Shown: positions 13,270 through 21,108, counted from the first letter of the stretch. The stretch: 21,142 nt of DNA from an uncultured Eubacteriales bacterium (GCA_900320235.1 ONRO01000069.1:1-21142); one strand, 5' to 3'. Notes: generated by a model not told the origin, from the letters alone. Made by a program: numbers and translations.

Positions 13270-13415
13270 GTATGTGAACATAAGCTTTGCAAGATCCGGA
13301 ATTATTCCCGGATCTGAGCATATTTATCCTGTATACTGAACAAAATGATAATGTATTTTCCCCGATGCTGCCTGTTTCTGCAGTCAGTCCGGAATATCTG
13401 TAAAGGAGTATGAAT

Positions 13416-13961
13416 ATGGATTGGGAATTTGTTATTCTGAACTTTATTCAAGATAATATCAGAAATCCTGTTCTTGACAAGATCATGCCGTTCATTTCTA
13501 TGCTTGGTGCACTGGGAATTGTCTGGATCGTCTGGACTATCATTTGTCTTATCACAAAAAAATACAGAAGACTCGGCACCAGACTTTCAGCAGCTCTTAT
13601 CCTGACTCTGATCGTCTGCAGCGGCATTCTGAAACCCATCGTTTCACGATTACGTCCGTACGAACTCAATTCTACTATTCAGCTGACGGTCAAACCGGAA
13701 TTTGATACTTCTTTTCCTTCAGGTCATACATTTTTTGCCTTCAGTGTAGCAACCGTATGCTTTATGTACAATAAAAAGCTTGGCATTATTATGTATTTGT
13801 TTGCATTTCTCATGGCATTTTCAAGACTTTATCTCTATGTCCATTTCCCGACTGATGTAATTTTCGGTGCTGTTTTCGGCATAATTACAGGTATTATTGC
13901 CGGCAAGCTTGAAAACTATATCTTTGAAAAAGAACAGAATCCGGATAATAAATCTTACTGA
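13416..13961 (+). CDS. PAP2-family membrane phosphatase
   Basis: A 181-residue integral membrane protein of the type-2 phosphatidic acid phosphatase superfamily. All three catalytic motifs are intact: K-x6-RP at 73-81 (KPIVSRLRP), PSGH at 101-104, and SR-x5-H at 136-143 (SRLYLYVH). About five or six membrane helices are visible. Relatives dephosphorylate undecaprenyl pyrophosphate, phosphatidic acid or phosphatidylglycerophosphate; the substrate cannot be told from sequence. The start is the ATG at 13416, 7 nt after AAAGGAG; the ATG at 13410 is only 1 nt from that site. It lies 48 bp before gpsA on the same strand, so the two may form a lipid-precursor operon. Confidence 0.9.
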   Translation: MDWEFVILNFIQDNIRNPVLDKIMPFISMLGALGIVWIVWTIICLITKKYRRLGTRLSAALILTLIVCSGILKPIVSRLRPYELNSTIQLTVKPEFDTSFPSGHTFFAFSVATVCFMYNKKLGIIMYLFAFLMAFSRLYLYVHFPTDVIFGAVFGIITGIIAGKLENYIFEKEQNPDNKSY

Positions 13962-14009
13962 TTATCCGGAATGAATTTATAAATTTTATTTTCAGAGGAG
14001 GAATCTGAT

Positions 14010-14969
14010 TTGAATATCACACTTTTAGGCTGCGGAAGATGGGGCTCTTTTATCGGCTGGTATCTTGACAAGATCGGACATAATGTCACGATCTGGGGTC
14101 TGCCGGATGCACCTCAGCTCATCGAGCTGAAAACACAAAGAAAAAACAATATGCTTTCTTTCAGAGATTCCATAAGAATAACTGATGATCTTGCTTCTGC
14201 TGTAAGCACTGCTGAGGTTATGATTATTTCTATCAGCTCTCAGGCTCTCAGATCTTTTATGAAAGATCTTGTAAAGCAGGATATCAGAGGCAAAAAGATT
14301 GTTCTCTGTATGAAGGGCATTGAACTCAATACCGGCTGTCGTCTTACTCAGATTGTTGAGGAATATATCACAGATGAAACTCAGGTTGCTGTATGGGTTG
14401 GTCCCGGACATCCTCAGAGCTTCAGTCAGGGTATTCCGAACTGCATGGTCATTGACTCACGTCACGAGGAGCTTAAACAATACCTTATCTCTGAATTCTC
14501 AAGTGAACTTATCCGATTCTATGTAGGCAGGGATCTGATTGGTAACGAAATCGGCGCTGCTGCAAAGAACACAATCGGTATTGCTGCCGGAATGCTCGAC
14601 GGACTGAACCTTTCATCTCTCAAAGGTGCGCTTATGTCAAGGGGCACAAGAGAGATCGCAAGGCTTATCAAAGCAATGGGCGGAAATGAGCTTTCGGCAT
14701 ATGGTCTTTGTCATCTCGGCGATTATGAGGCAACTCTTTTTTCCAAGTACAGCCACAACCGTATGTACGGAGAAACACTTGTAAAGGGTGAAAAATACGG
14801 TCTGCTTGCAGAAGGTGTCGATACAACAACAGCTTTGTGTCAGCTTGGCGAAAAATACAATGTTGATCTACCGATCTGCCATGGTGTTGCCGATGTAATT
14901 TCAGGCAGAATGAGTGCAAAGGAAGCTCTTACTGAAATGTTTGAACGTTCCATCAAATCTGAATTCTGA
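14010..14969 (+). CDS. gpsA: Glycerol-3-phosphate dehydrogenase, NAD(P)+ (GpsA-like)
   Basis: Reduces dihydroxyacetone phosphate to sn-glycerol-3-phosphate for phospholipids. The 319-residue protein has the Rossmann motif GCGRWGS at 7-13, MKGIE at 101-105 (the usual KG[IL]E with its lysine), catalytic Lys186 in IGAAAKNTIGIAAG, SRGTREIARL at 210-219, and GDYEATLFSKYSHNR at 237-251, matching the usual GD...T..S..SRN. Where most GpsA have GPSFAxE it reads GPGHPQSF (131-138), and it is slightly short, so this is a divergent branch. The start is a TTG at 14010 with AGGAGG 8 nt upstream; no nearby ATG has a ribosome site. PlsY, which uses its product, is encoded 3.5 kb away on the other strand. Confidence 0.88.
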   Translation: MNITLLGCGRWGSFIGWYLDKIGHNVTIWGLPDAPQLIELKTQRKNNMLSFRDSIRITDDLASAVSTAEVMIISISSQALRSFMKDLVKQDIRGKKIVLCMKGIELNTGCRLTQIVEEYITDETQVAVWVGPGHPQSFSQGIPNCMVIDSRHEELKQYLISEFSSELIRFYVGRDLIGNEIGAAAKNTIGIAAGMLDGLNLSSLKGALMSRGTREIARLIKAMGGNELSAYGLCHLGDYEATLFSKYSHNRMYGETLVKGEKYGLLAEGVDTTTALCQLGEKYNVDLPICHGVADVISGRMSAKEALTEMFERSIKSEF

Positions 14970-14998
14970 TCAGATATCAATACCTGTGCTTAATATCC

Positions 14999-15042
14999 GG
15001 AGCTTCGTACAATGATCTTACGAAGCTCCTCTTTTTACTTTT
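14999..15042 (+). terminator. Terminator of gpsA
   Basis: GGAGCTTCGTA (14999-15009) pairs perfectly over 11 bp with TACGAAGCTCC (15019-15029) around a 9-nt loop, followed by TCTTTTTACTTTT. It lies 29 bp after the gpsA stop codon, between convergent genes. Confidence 0.9.
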
Positions 15043-15045
15043 AAT

Positions 15046-15098
15046 TAAAACAAAAAACAAAAAAGCTCTGTCTGCGTAATAAACGTCTGACAGAGCTT
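15046..15098 (-). terminator. Terminator of the cvpA-clp unit
   Basis: AAGCTCTGTC and GACAGAGCTT (15063-15072 with 15089-15098) form a 10-bp perfect stem; on the minus strand it is followed by TTTTTTGTTTTTTGTTTT. On the plus strand the hairpin is followed by GATTATTTTATTTTT, so it may also act as a backup for gpsA. Confidence 0.9.
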
Positions 15099-15120
15099 GA
15101 TTATTTTATTTTTAACCTTA

Positions 15121-17457
15121 TCAGAGAACCTCAAGCTTTACAGCGTCATTTTCAGCAGTAACGCTGATAGCTGTGATAATACCGTCCCTGCTGTCCACGA
15201 TTGCTGAAGCGATCTTATCTTCAACCTCTTTGCGGATGAGATTGCGCAGATCTCTTGCGCCGCTGCTTCCGCCGAAGGATTTCTTAGCAAGATATTCCCT
15301 TGCCTTATCATCATATCTGAAGCTGATACCCTTTTCCTTTAATGTATCAACATATTCATCAAGCATAAGCTTACTGATTTCAATATAATTTTCCTCTGTA
15401 AGTGCGGAGAACACGATGATCTCATCAAGACGGCTGAGAAATTCCGGTCTGAGGAACTCTGAAAGAGCTTTTCTGACTTTTTCCTCTGTTGCCTGAGCCT
15501 GGGTCTTTGCAAAGCCGAGAGCATTTTCACGTTTTTCGCTGCCTGCATTTGAGGTCATTACGATAACAGTATTGCTGAAATTGACCTTTCTTCCCTGTGC
15601 ATCTGTAAGAACACCCTCATCAAGTATCTGAAGAAGGATATTAAGCACATCGGGATGTGCCTTTTCAATTTCATCAAACAAAAGAACGCTGTACGGTCTG
15701 CGTCTGACCTTTTCTGTCACCTGGCCTGCCTCATCATAGCCTACATAGCCGGGAGGAGAACCGATTATCTTGCTGACAGAATGCTTTTCCATGAACTCAC
15801 TCATATCGAGTCTGATCAGTGTTTCAGGTGTATTGAAAAGCTCAGTTGAAAGAACCTTTACAAGCTCTGTCTTTCCGACACCTGTAGGTCCTACAAAAAT
15901 GAAAGATGCCGGTCGTCTTCTAGGGCTTATCTGTACCCTGCTGCGCTTTACAGCTGCCGCAAGTGCCTTTACTGCCTCGTCCTGACCGATCACTCTTGAG
16001 CGGAGCTTATCCTCAAGGTCAGCAAGTTTATGAAGCTCATTCTCTGTAACCTTGGAAGCCGGAATACCTGTCCACAGCTCTATTACATGAGCGATATCCT
16101 CTTCTGTAACTTCAGCAAAGATAGATTCAGGATTCATTTCATCAAGTTCTTTTTCTAGCTTTGCAATATCATACTGCACGGTTGCGAGCTTTTCATAATC
16201 TATTTCATCCTCGCCTCTCAGTTCTTCCTCACGTTCCTTCAGTTCTTCTATTTTATCCTTGGATTCATCATATTTTTCAAGATTCTTATTTCTGAGTGAT
16301 GCATGGGTACATGATTCATCAAGAAGATCGATAGCCTTATCAGGGAGGAAACGGTCTGTGATATATCTTTCTGAAAGGACAACAGTTTTTCTGACAATAT
16401 CGTCATTCATCTGTACCCTGTGGTAATCCTCATAGTAATTCTTTACCCCGAGAAGTACATCTATTGTATCCTGAACAGACGGTTCTGCAACTGTTACAGG
16501 CTGGAAACGTCTTTCAAGAGCTGCATCCTTTTCAATATATTTTCTGTATTCATTGAAGGTTGTTGCACCGATAACCTGAATTTCTCCTCTGGAAAGTGCA
16601 GGCTTCATAATATTAGCTGCATTCATCGAACCCTCAGATTCACCTGTTCCTACAAGGCTGTGAACCTCATCAATGAAAAGGATAACATTACCTGATTCCT
16701 TCACCTCACTGATAAGACCTTTTATTCTGCTCTCAAACTGACCTCTGAACTGAGTACCTGCTACAAGAGAAGTCAGATCAAGAAGCTGTATTTCCTTATT
16801 TTTAAGTCTGTGCGGAACATCTCCGGCTGCGATCTTGAGCGCAAGACCCTCAGCAATTGCAGTTTTACCGACACCGGGTTCACCTATAAGACACGGGTTA
16901 TTCTTTGTTCTTCTTGAAAGGATCTGAACAACTCTGTCTATTTCCTTTTCTCTGCCTATAATCCTGTCAAGTTTACCGTCTGCGGCACGCTGTGTCAGGT
17001 TTGTACAATATGAATCGATATGCTTTCTGTTCTTACGTCTTTTACGCTGATCACGTTTATTCTGCTTTTCGTCTGTTTTACCGTTCTTTCCTTCATTTTC
17101 GCTGAGCTTATCGCTCGGTGATTTTGAGTTGAAAAGATTTTTGAAAAACGGCGGGAATGTCGGTGCGCCTCCACGGCTGAAATCGTCATCCTCATCATCT
17201 TCTGAAAGAAGATCCTGATTATCATCAAGTTCTTCCATATCCGGGAATACGCCGGACTGAGCAAGATCATCCATCTGATCCTGAATATTCGCAAGATCAT
17301 CCTCGGATATTCCCATTTTTTCCATTATATCTGTAACAGGCTTTATACCCATTTCTTTTGCACATACAAGACAATATCCGACAGTTTCAGACGGATTAGC
17401 CGTATTTGATACAAATACGACAGAAGGTCTTTTATTACACTTAGAGCATAACATCAT
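15121..17457 (-). CDS. clpE: ClpE-like AAA+ unfoldase (Clp protease ATP-binding subunit)
   Basis: A 778-residue class-1 Clp/Hsp100 ATPase that unfolds proteins, probably for ClpP. The N-terminus has four cysteines (C4, C7, C29, C32), a zinc finger like that of ClpE, in place of the ClpC double Clp_N repeat. A long acidic then basic low-complexity linker follows (about 50-147). The first AAA+ domain has GEPGVGKT at 192-199 and LFIDEVH at 260-266; a charged coiled coil spans about 393-442; the second has GPTGVGKT at 523-530 and LLFDEIEKAH at 592-601. LGF at 647-649 fits the ClpP-docking loop, which ClpB lacks. The ATG at 17457 has AAGGGAG 7 nt upstream. cvpA lies 74 bp upstream. The clpE name is inferred from architecture. 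Confidence 0.9.
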   Translation of the reverse strand: MMLCSKCNKRPSVVFVSNTANPSETVGYCLVCAKEMGIKPVTDIMEKMGISEDDLANIQDQMDDLAQSGVFPDMEELDDNQDLLSEDDEDDDFSRGGAPTFPPFFKNLFNSKSPSDKLSENEGKNGKTDEKQNKRDQRKRRKNRKHIDSYCTNLTQRAADGKLDRIIGREKEIDRVVQILSRRTKNNPCLIGEPGVGKTAIAEGLALKIAAGDVPHRLKNKEIQLLDLTSLVAGTQFRGQFESRIKGLISEVKESGNVILFIDEVHSLVGTGESEGSMNAANIMKPALSRGEIQVIGATTFNEYRKYIEKDAALERRFQPVTVAEPSVQDTIDVLLGVKNYYEDYHRVQMNDDIVRKTVVLSERYITDRFLPDKAIDLLDESCTHASLRNKNLEKYDESKDKIEELKEREEELRGEDEIDYEKLATVQYDIAKLEKELDEMNPESIFAEVTEEDIAHVIELWTGIPASKVTENELHKLADLEDKLRSRVIGQDEAVKALAAAVKRSRVQISPRRRPASFIFVGPTGVGKTELVKVLSTELFNTPETLIRLDMSEFMEKHSVSKIIGSPPGYVGYDEAGQVTEKVRRRPYSVLLFDEIEKAHPDVLNILLQILDEGVLTDAQGRKVNFSNTVIVMTSNAGSEKRENALGFAKTQAQATEEKVRKALSEFLRPEFLSRLDEIIVFSALTEENYIEISKLMLDEYVDTLKEKGISFRYDDKAREYLAKKSFGGSSGARDLRNLIRKEVEDKIASAIVDSRDGIITAISVTAENDAVKLEVL

Positions 17458-17531
17458 AGTTTTTCTCCCTTCCCTGTATTACTGACCATTTGCCAGCATT
17501 TTCTTTTTATCCTTTTAATTCAGCAAGGCTG

Positions 17532-18248
17532 TCAGGCTGTTATTATTTTATCGATAATCATTTCAGGTATATTAATATCGGCAATAAACTTGAAAATATA
17601 TGTAGAATCTATTGCATCCCGCAGTCCCTGAGCGGCATCTGTCGGCAGAAGCACAGTAAGTATATAAATTATCATACAAATAACCATTATCAACGCAACT
17701 GCTTCAACAAGACCCACAACAGCGCCAAGAACACGGTTTACTCCACTGAGTCCTGCCATCTGAACGACCGATGTGATAGATTTTGATACAAGTGCTATGA
17801 TAGCTGCAATAACTGCAAAAATGACAATTGTAATAACAACTGTAAATAGCTTTATCATTACGGGTCTTATCATTGATTCAACCATTACAGGAATATTAGT
17901 TGTAGAATTATTGATATCATTTGTTATCGAATTGATATCATAGCCCATCAGCTCAAATGCATTGGTAATATAGCTCGGGGCATTATTAACAAGTTGCTCC
18001 GTTATTTCAACTGTTTTCGTAAGCGGAGTTATTTCCGGGAGAGAGTTCGATACAGCATCGATCACATGCTCCTTAATAAAAGAATCATACAGATTCACAG
18101 CAAGAACCGAGCCGCCCAGCGAAGCCACAAGTGAAGAAAGCAAGGTTCCGCCGAGTTCAACAACTGTTTTGATGACTCCTCTTTTATAACCGCTGATAAC
18201 AAGAAGAACAACGATCAGCAAAACTATCAGATCAAGTACAATATTCAT
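17532..18248 (-). CDS. CvpA-family membrane protein
   Basis: A 238-residue protein with about four membrane segments. The N-terminus NIVLDLIVLLIVVLLVISGYKRGVIKTVVELGG is typical of the CvpA family, named for colicin V production; in Firmicutes the role is unknown. The middle (about 75-125) is an extracytoplasmic-looking stretch, longer than in E. coli CvpA, and two more hydrophobic blocks with SGVNRVLGAVVGLVEA follow. The start is the ATG at 18248, with GGAGG 6 nt upstream; the in-frame ATG at 18266 lies upstream of that site. It probably heads an operon with the ClpE-like gene. A promoter lies at 18454-18482 and a structured leader of about 200 nt in between. Confidence 0.85.
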   Translation of the reverse strand: MNIVLDLIVLLIVVLLVISGYKRGVIKTVVELGGTLLSSLVASLGGSVLAVNLYDSFIKEHVIDAVSNSLPEITPLTKTVEITEQLVNNAPSYITNAFELMGYDINSITNDINNSTTNIPVMVESMIRPVMIKLFTVVITIVIFAVIAAIIALVSKSITSVVQMAGLSGVNRVLGAVVGLVEAVALIMVICMIIYILTVLLPTDAAQGLRDAIDSTYIFKFIADINIPEMIIDKIITA

Positions 18249-18447
18249 ATTGACCCTCCAATCCATTTAAGACCAGCATAATACGGATTACTCTATCCGC
18301 TGATAATAATTTACACAAGCCAGAGCCGTATTATTAATAGCGGGGACAGAGAACACCATACCCCGGATTATTATTTGGATAATACTGTAACTGCTTTTGA
18401 AATACAGATAATGAACCTGTTTTCATACAAATTCTGATTTCAGTTAC
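18249..18447 (-). promoter_or_regulatory. Structured 5' leader of cvpA-clp
   Basis: From the predicted start (18447) the RNA begins GTAACTG, which pairs with CAGTTAC at 18393-18387, continued by CAGA/TCTG pairs. Nearer the gene, ATAATACGG (18334-18326) pairs perfectly with CCGTATTAT (18286-18278), while CGGAT (18299-18295) pairs with ATCCG (18288-18284); the last two pairings share bases and exclude each other, just upstream of the ribosome site. No known riboswitch consensus is recognised. Confidence 0.45.
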
Positions 18448-18453
18448 CTATAT

Positions 18454-18482
18454 ACTATATCATATTTTGTCAGTATTCACAA
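18454..18482 (-). promoter_or_regulatory. Promoter of cvpA-clp
   Basis: On the minus strand TTGTGA (18482-18477) is followed after 17 bp by TATAGT (18459-18454). Ten-base direct repeats TATTTTGTCA (plus-strand reading) at 18463-18472 and 18486-18495, 23 bp apart, flank the -35 box and look operator-like. They do not match the CtsR heptamer GGTCAAA. Confidence 0.55.
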
Positions 18483-18494
18483 GAGTATTTTGTC

Positions 18495-18523
18495 AAAAAA
18501 TCGGGAGAATAAGCTCTCCCGAT
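18495..18523 (-). terminator. Terminator of der-plsY
   Basis: ATCGGGAGA and TCTCCCGAT (18500-18508 with 18515-18523) form a 9-bp perfect stem with a 6-nt loop, followed on the minus strand by a U run (18500-18495). It lies 9 bp beyond the plsY stop codon. Confidence 0.92.
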
Positions 18524-18532
18524 CATTTCAGG

Positions 18533-19252
18533 TTATTTTTTTGATGTGATCTTCTTTTCAGTTCCGTCAAGAATTCTCCTGATGTTATCCTTATGCATGA
18601 TTATTATTGTCAATCCATTTATAAATGTTATCACAAAAACACATGCAATAAACATCGGTGTAGGTGAATTGAGCGGTGACAGGAAAGAAAGATGACCCAT
18701 ACTGTCAAGGAGTCTGAGTGCTGCTGCTACAAAAGGATAGGATCCTGCGCAGAGCAGAGAGCATTTCGAGATAGTTTTCGTTACGACGAAGAATATTCCG
18801 AATATCAGAAGCTCAGCAACAAGCACTCTCCAGTCGGTCATCAGCATTACTGAAGCTGTTGTAACAACGCCCTTGCCGCCCTTGAATTTATAATAGACCG
18901 GAAACATATGACCCAGAACAGCAAAAAGGCCGCCTGTATAAAGGATTATCGTCCTTATCTCCTGAGAAGTCGTTTCAGAGCTCATATTTACTGTCATTAT
19001 ATAAGGTATGAGAGTTGAAACAACGCCCTTCATAAAATCTCCCACGAAAGTTATAATTGCGGGGACCTTACCGACGCATCTGAGAACATTTGTAAAGCCT
19101 GCGTTTCCGCTTCCGAGATTTCTGATATCCTCATGCTTTACGATCCTTGTTACAATTATTGAAGTATTGACACTGCTTATCAGATAAGCTGCTAATGCTG
19201 CTATCAGCAGATAATGCCAATAGCTTGTAAAAAGCTCAGCTAACATTTCCAA
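18533..19252 (-). CDS. plsY: Acyl-phosphate:glycerol-3-phosphate acyltransferase PlsY
   Basis: Membrane enzyme that moves the acyl group from acyl-phosphate to glycerol-3-phosphate, the first step of phospholipid synthesis in most Gram-positives. The 239-residue protein has the conserved loops GSGNAGFTNVLR (about 47-58) and KFKGGKGVVT (about 123-132), which bind glycerol-3-phosphate and phosphate, among about six or seven membrane segments. It is somewhat longer than the ~200 residues typical of the family. The start may be the TTG at 19252, 9 nt after AGGGGAG, or the ATG at 19246, which is farther away; the difference is two residues. It lies 50 bp after der on the same strand, as in many Firmicutes, where gpsA often follows; here gpsA is elsewhere. 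Confidence 0.94.
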   Translation of the reverse strand: MEMLAELFTSYWHYLLIAALAAYLISSVNTSIIVTRIVKHEDIRNLGSGNAGFTNVLRCVGKVPAIITFVGDFMKGVVSTLIPYIMTVNMSSETTSQEIRTIILYTGGLFAVLGHMFPVYYKFKGGKGVVTTASVMLMTDWRVLVAELLIFGIFFVVTKTISKCSLLCAGSYPFVAAALRLLDSMGHLSFLSPLNSPTPMFIACVFVITFINGLTIIIMHKDNIRRILDGTEKKITSKK

Positions 19253-19302
19253 AAATATCTTCTCCCCTATGATAAAGTTTTGTTTTCAAGCTGTAAATAC
19301 AA

Positions 19303-20631
19303 TTATTTTTTCTCATCTCCGCGTTCACGGATAATAAATCTGATCGGAGTTCCCTGCATTCCGAAAGTCTCCCTGATCTTATTTTCAAGATAACGCTGAT
19401 AGGAAAAATGGAACAGCTCGGCATTATTTACGAAAAACACAAATGTCGGAGGTTTCACCGATGCCTGTGTAACATACATTATCTTAAGTCTTCTTCCTTT
19501 ATCTGTGGGAGGCTGAACTCTTGCCGTTGCCTCTGCAAGAAGATCATTGAGCATTCCGGTAGTTATTCTCATTGCTGCAGAATTCACCACTGTAACGATA
19601 AGCTCAAAAAGTCTGTCAAGACGCTGACCGGTTTTTGCTGAAATGAATATGAACGGGGCATATGACATATATGCAAATTCAGTTTCAAGCTTTTTTCTGT
19701 ATTCATTCATGGTCTTTCCGTCTTTTTCAACAGCATCCCATTTATTTACTGCTATTATACAAGCCTTTCCCGATTCATGTGCAAGTCCGGCTATTTTTGT
19801 ATCCTGATCTGTAACGCCTGCTTCTCCGTCTATCATTATTACACAGACATCACTTCTCTCGATTGCCATTTTGGCACGGATTATACTATATTTTTCTATC
19901 GCATCATCGACCTTGCTGCTGCGTCTGATACCTGCCGTATCAGTCAGAGTAAACCGGCCGTGTTTATTATCTATTACTGTATCTATACTGTCACGGGTCG
20001 TTCCGGCAATATTTGATACTATACATCTGTTTTCGCCTGTGATCTTGTTTACAAGTGAAGACTTTCCGGCATTTGGCCGTCCGATCACTGCTACTTTTAT
20101 TGAATCGTCTTCTTCTTCGCCCTCATTTTCTTCCGGAAGGTACTCAAATACAGCATCCAGAAGGTCACCTGTTCCATGTCCGTGCACTGAAGAAACCTGT
20201 ATCGGATCTCCCAGTCCAAGGTTATAGAATTCATAGAATGCAGGATCTGGTTCTCCGATCCCGTCGCATTTATTTACACAGAGTACAACAGGTCTGCCGC
20301 TTTTCTGAAGCATTAGTGCAACCTCTTCATCTGTTGCTACTACTCCGCTTTTCACATCTGTTACAAGTACAATAACATCCGCTGCATCAATTGCAAGCTC
20401 CGCCTGTCTTCTCATCTGCTTTAATATTATATCGTCTGAATATGGCTCTATTCCACCTGTATCGACTACTGTTATCTTTCTGTTTCTCCATTCGCACTGT
20501 CCGAATATTCTGTCTCTTGTGACACCCGGAGTATCATTTACTATTGCTACCCTGTCACCTATGAGCTTATTGAACAATGTTGATTTGCCCACATTCGGTC
20601 TGCCGACTATCGCAACAACTGGCATTGACAC
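19303..20631 (-). CDS. der: Ribosome assembly GTPase Der (EngA)
   Basis: A double GTPase needed for 50S subunit maturation. The 442-residue protein has G1 motifs GRPNVGKS at 10-17 and GRPNAGKS at 184-191, DTPG and DTAG switch-II motifs, NKCD and NKWD base-recognition motifs, and a C-terminal KH-like domain ending in TPIRFIIRERGDEKK. The frame stays open 45 codons further upstream, to 20766, but that part is GC-rich, hairpin-filled and unlike any Der. The start is taken as the GTG at 20631, with AAAGGAGG (20646-20639) 7 nt upstream; the ATG at 20625 is 13 nt from that site. Either gives the normal N-terminus (M)PVVAIVGRPNVGKST. plsY follows after 50 bp. Confidence 0.96.
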   Translation of the reverse strand: MSMPVVAIVGRPNVGKSTLFNKLIGDRVAIVNDTPGVTRDRIFGQCEWRNRKITVVDTGGIEPYSDDIILKQMRRQAELAIDAADVIVLVTDVKSGVVATDEEVALMLQKSGRPVVLCVNKCDGIGEPDPAFYEFYNLGLGDPIQVSSVHGHGTGDLLDAVFEYLPEENEGEEEDDSIKVAVIGRPNAGKSSLVNKITGENRCIVSNIAGTTRDSIDTVIDNKHGRFTLTDTAGIRRSSKVDDAIEKYSIIRAKMAIERSDVCVIMIDGEAGVTDQDTKIAGLAHESGKACIIAVNKWDAVEKDGKTMNEYRKKLETEFAYMSYAPFIFISAKTGQRLDRLFELIVTVVNSAAMRITTGMLNDLLAEATARVQPPTDKGRRLKIMYVTQASVKPPTFVFFVNNAELFHFSYQRYLENKIRETFGMQGTPIRFIIRERGDEKK

Positions 20632-20659
20632 CTTGCATCCTCCTTTTCCGCTTCCTGTT

Positions 20660-20820
20660 TTCCCTCTCACCCTCGGGTCTTTCGCACTCTGCGGAGTGCG
20701 ACCAGGGGACTCCGGGTCTTGCCTGCCGGCTCGGTCGGTGCTGCTGCCACTGGCAGCGGTGTCCATCGGACACCCGCACTCACTGGTCCCCTGCCACCCT
20801 TTGAATAAGGGTGGACCTAA
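20660..20820 (-). repeat. GC-rich multi-hairpin element upstream of der
   Basis: By hand count 78 of 110 bases at 20691-20800 are G or C, far above the AT-rich flanks. Stems: 20682-20689/20694-20701 (8 bp, loop TGCG); 20743-20749/20751-20757 (7 bp); 20758-20764/20768-20774 (7 bp, loop of 3); 20794-20801/20807-20814 (8 bp, loop of 5). A long-range 8-bp stem 20703-20710/20786-20793 encloses the middle two and directly abuts the outer two. CGCACTC occurs twice (20683-20689, 20775-20781), so alternative pairing with GAGTGCG is possible. It lies between the rpmF terminator and der, so it is either part of the der leader or an inserted palindromic repeat. I recognise no named family. Confidence 0.7.
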
Positions 20821-20876
20821 ACCTCGCGTTTATTTCGTACAGCTTTTTCCGATAATGCTGCTTTCGTTTTTCTGCT

Positions 20877-20911
20877 AAAAAATAATAGAGAAGGATTTGC
20901 TCCTTCTCTAT
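20877..20911 (-). terminator. Terminator of rpmF
   Basis: An 11-bp perfect stem (20885-20895 with 20901-20911, arms ATAGAGAAGGA and TCCTTCTCTAT) with a 5-nt loop is followed on the minus strand by ATTATTTTTT, 14 bp after the rpmF stop codon. It separates rpmF from der, so der must use read-through or a promoter in 20632-20876; none is obvious there. Confidence 0.9.
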
Positions 20912-20925
20912 AAACCAGAAGACGA

Positions 20926-21108
20926 TCAAGCTTCTGTGTTGATTACAACTCTTCCGTTGTACATTCCGCAGCTTGTGCATGCTCTGTGAGCGAGCTTATA
21001 TTCACCGCAGTTCGGGCACTTTGCAAGTGCAGGAGCACTGAGCTTCCATACTGCTGAGCGTCTTTTATCTCTTCTTGCTTTGGATGTCTTTCTCTTAGGT
21101 ACTGCCAT
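20926..21108 (-). CDS. rpmF: 50S ribosomal protein L32
   Basis: A 60-residue basic ribosomal protein beginning MAVPKRKTSKARRDKRRS, the L32 signature. Four cysteines in CPNCG (31-35) and CTSCG (44-48) form the zinc-ribbon version of L32; some bacteria carry a cysteine-free copy used under zinc limitation, and this is not that form. The ATG at 21108 has AAGGAGG 8 nt upstream. A strong terminator follows. The usual upstream neighbour, a YceD/DUF177 protein, would lie outside the window. Confidence 0.97.
   Translation of the reverse strand: MAVPKRKTSKARRDKRRSAVWKLSAPALAKCPNCGEYKLAHRACTSCGMYNGRVVINTEA

Larger units (their letters stand above)
13107..13415. other. Divergent intergenic region between the SRP RNA and PAP2 genes
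   Basis: About 309 bp without a gene. It contains the SRP RNA promoter on the minus strand, the PAP2 promoter on the plus strand, and the leader hairpin at 13292-13315. The segment 13142-13235 is AT-rich with nothing I can assign. Confidence 0.6.

Noticed and set aside
15121..17457. Annotation as ClpC or ClpB
   Set aside because: There is no Clp_N repeat or ClpB-length middle coiled coil; the cysteine finger and LGF docking loop fit ClpE better.
18454..18495. A CtsR operator upstream of the clp operon
   Set aside because: The repeats read TGACAAAATA on the minus strand, not GGTCAAA, and their 23-bp spacing differs from the tandem CtsR heptamers separated by 3 bp.
20632..20766. An N-terminal extension of Der of about 45 residues
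   Set aside because: The stretch is GC-rich, hairpin-filled and low in complexity; a good ribosome site AAAGGAGG sits downstream of it, 7 nt before the GTG that gives the normal Der N-terminus.
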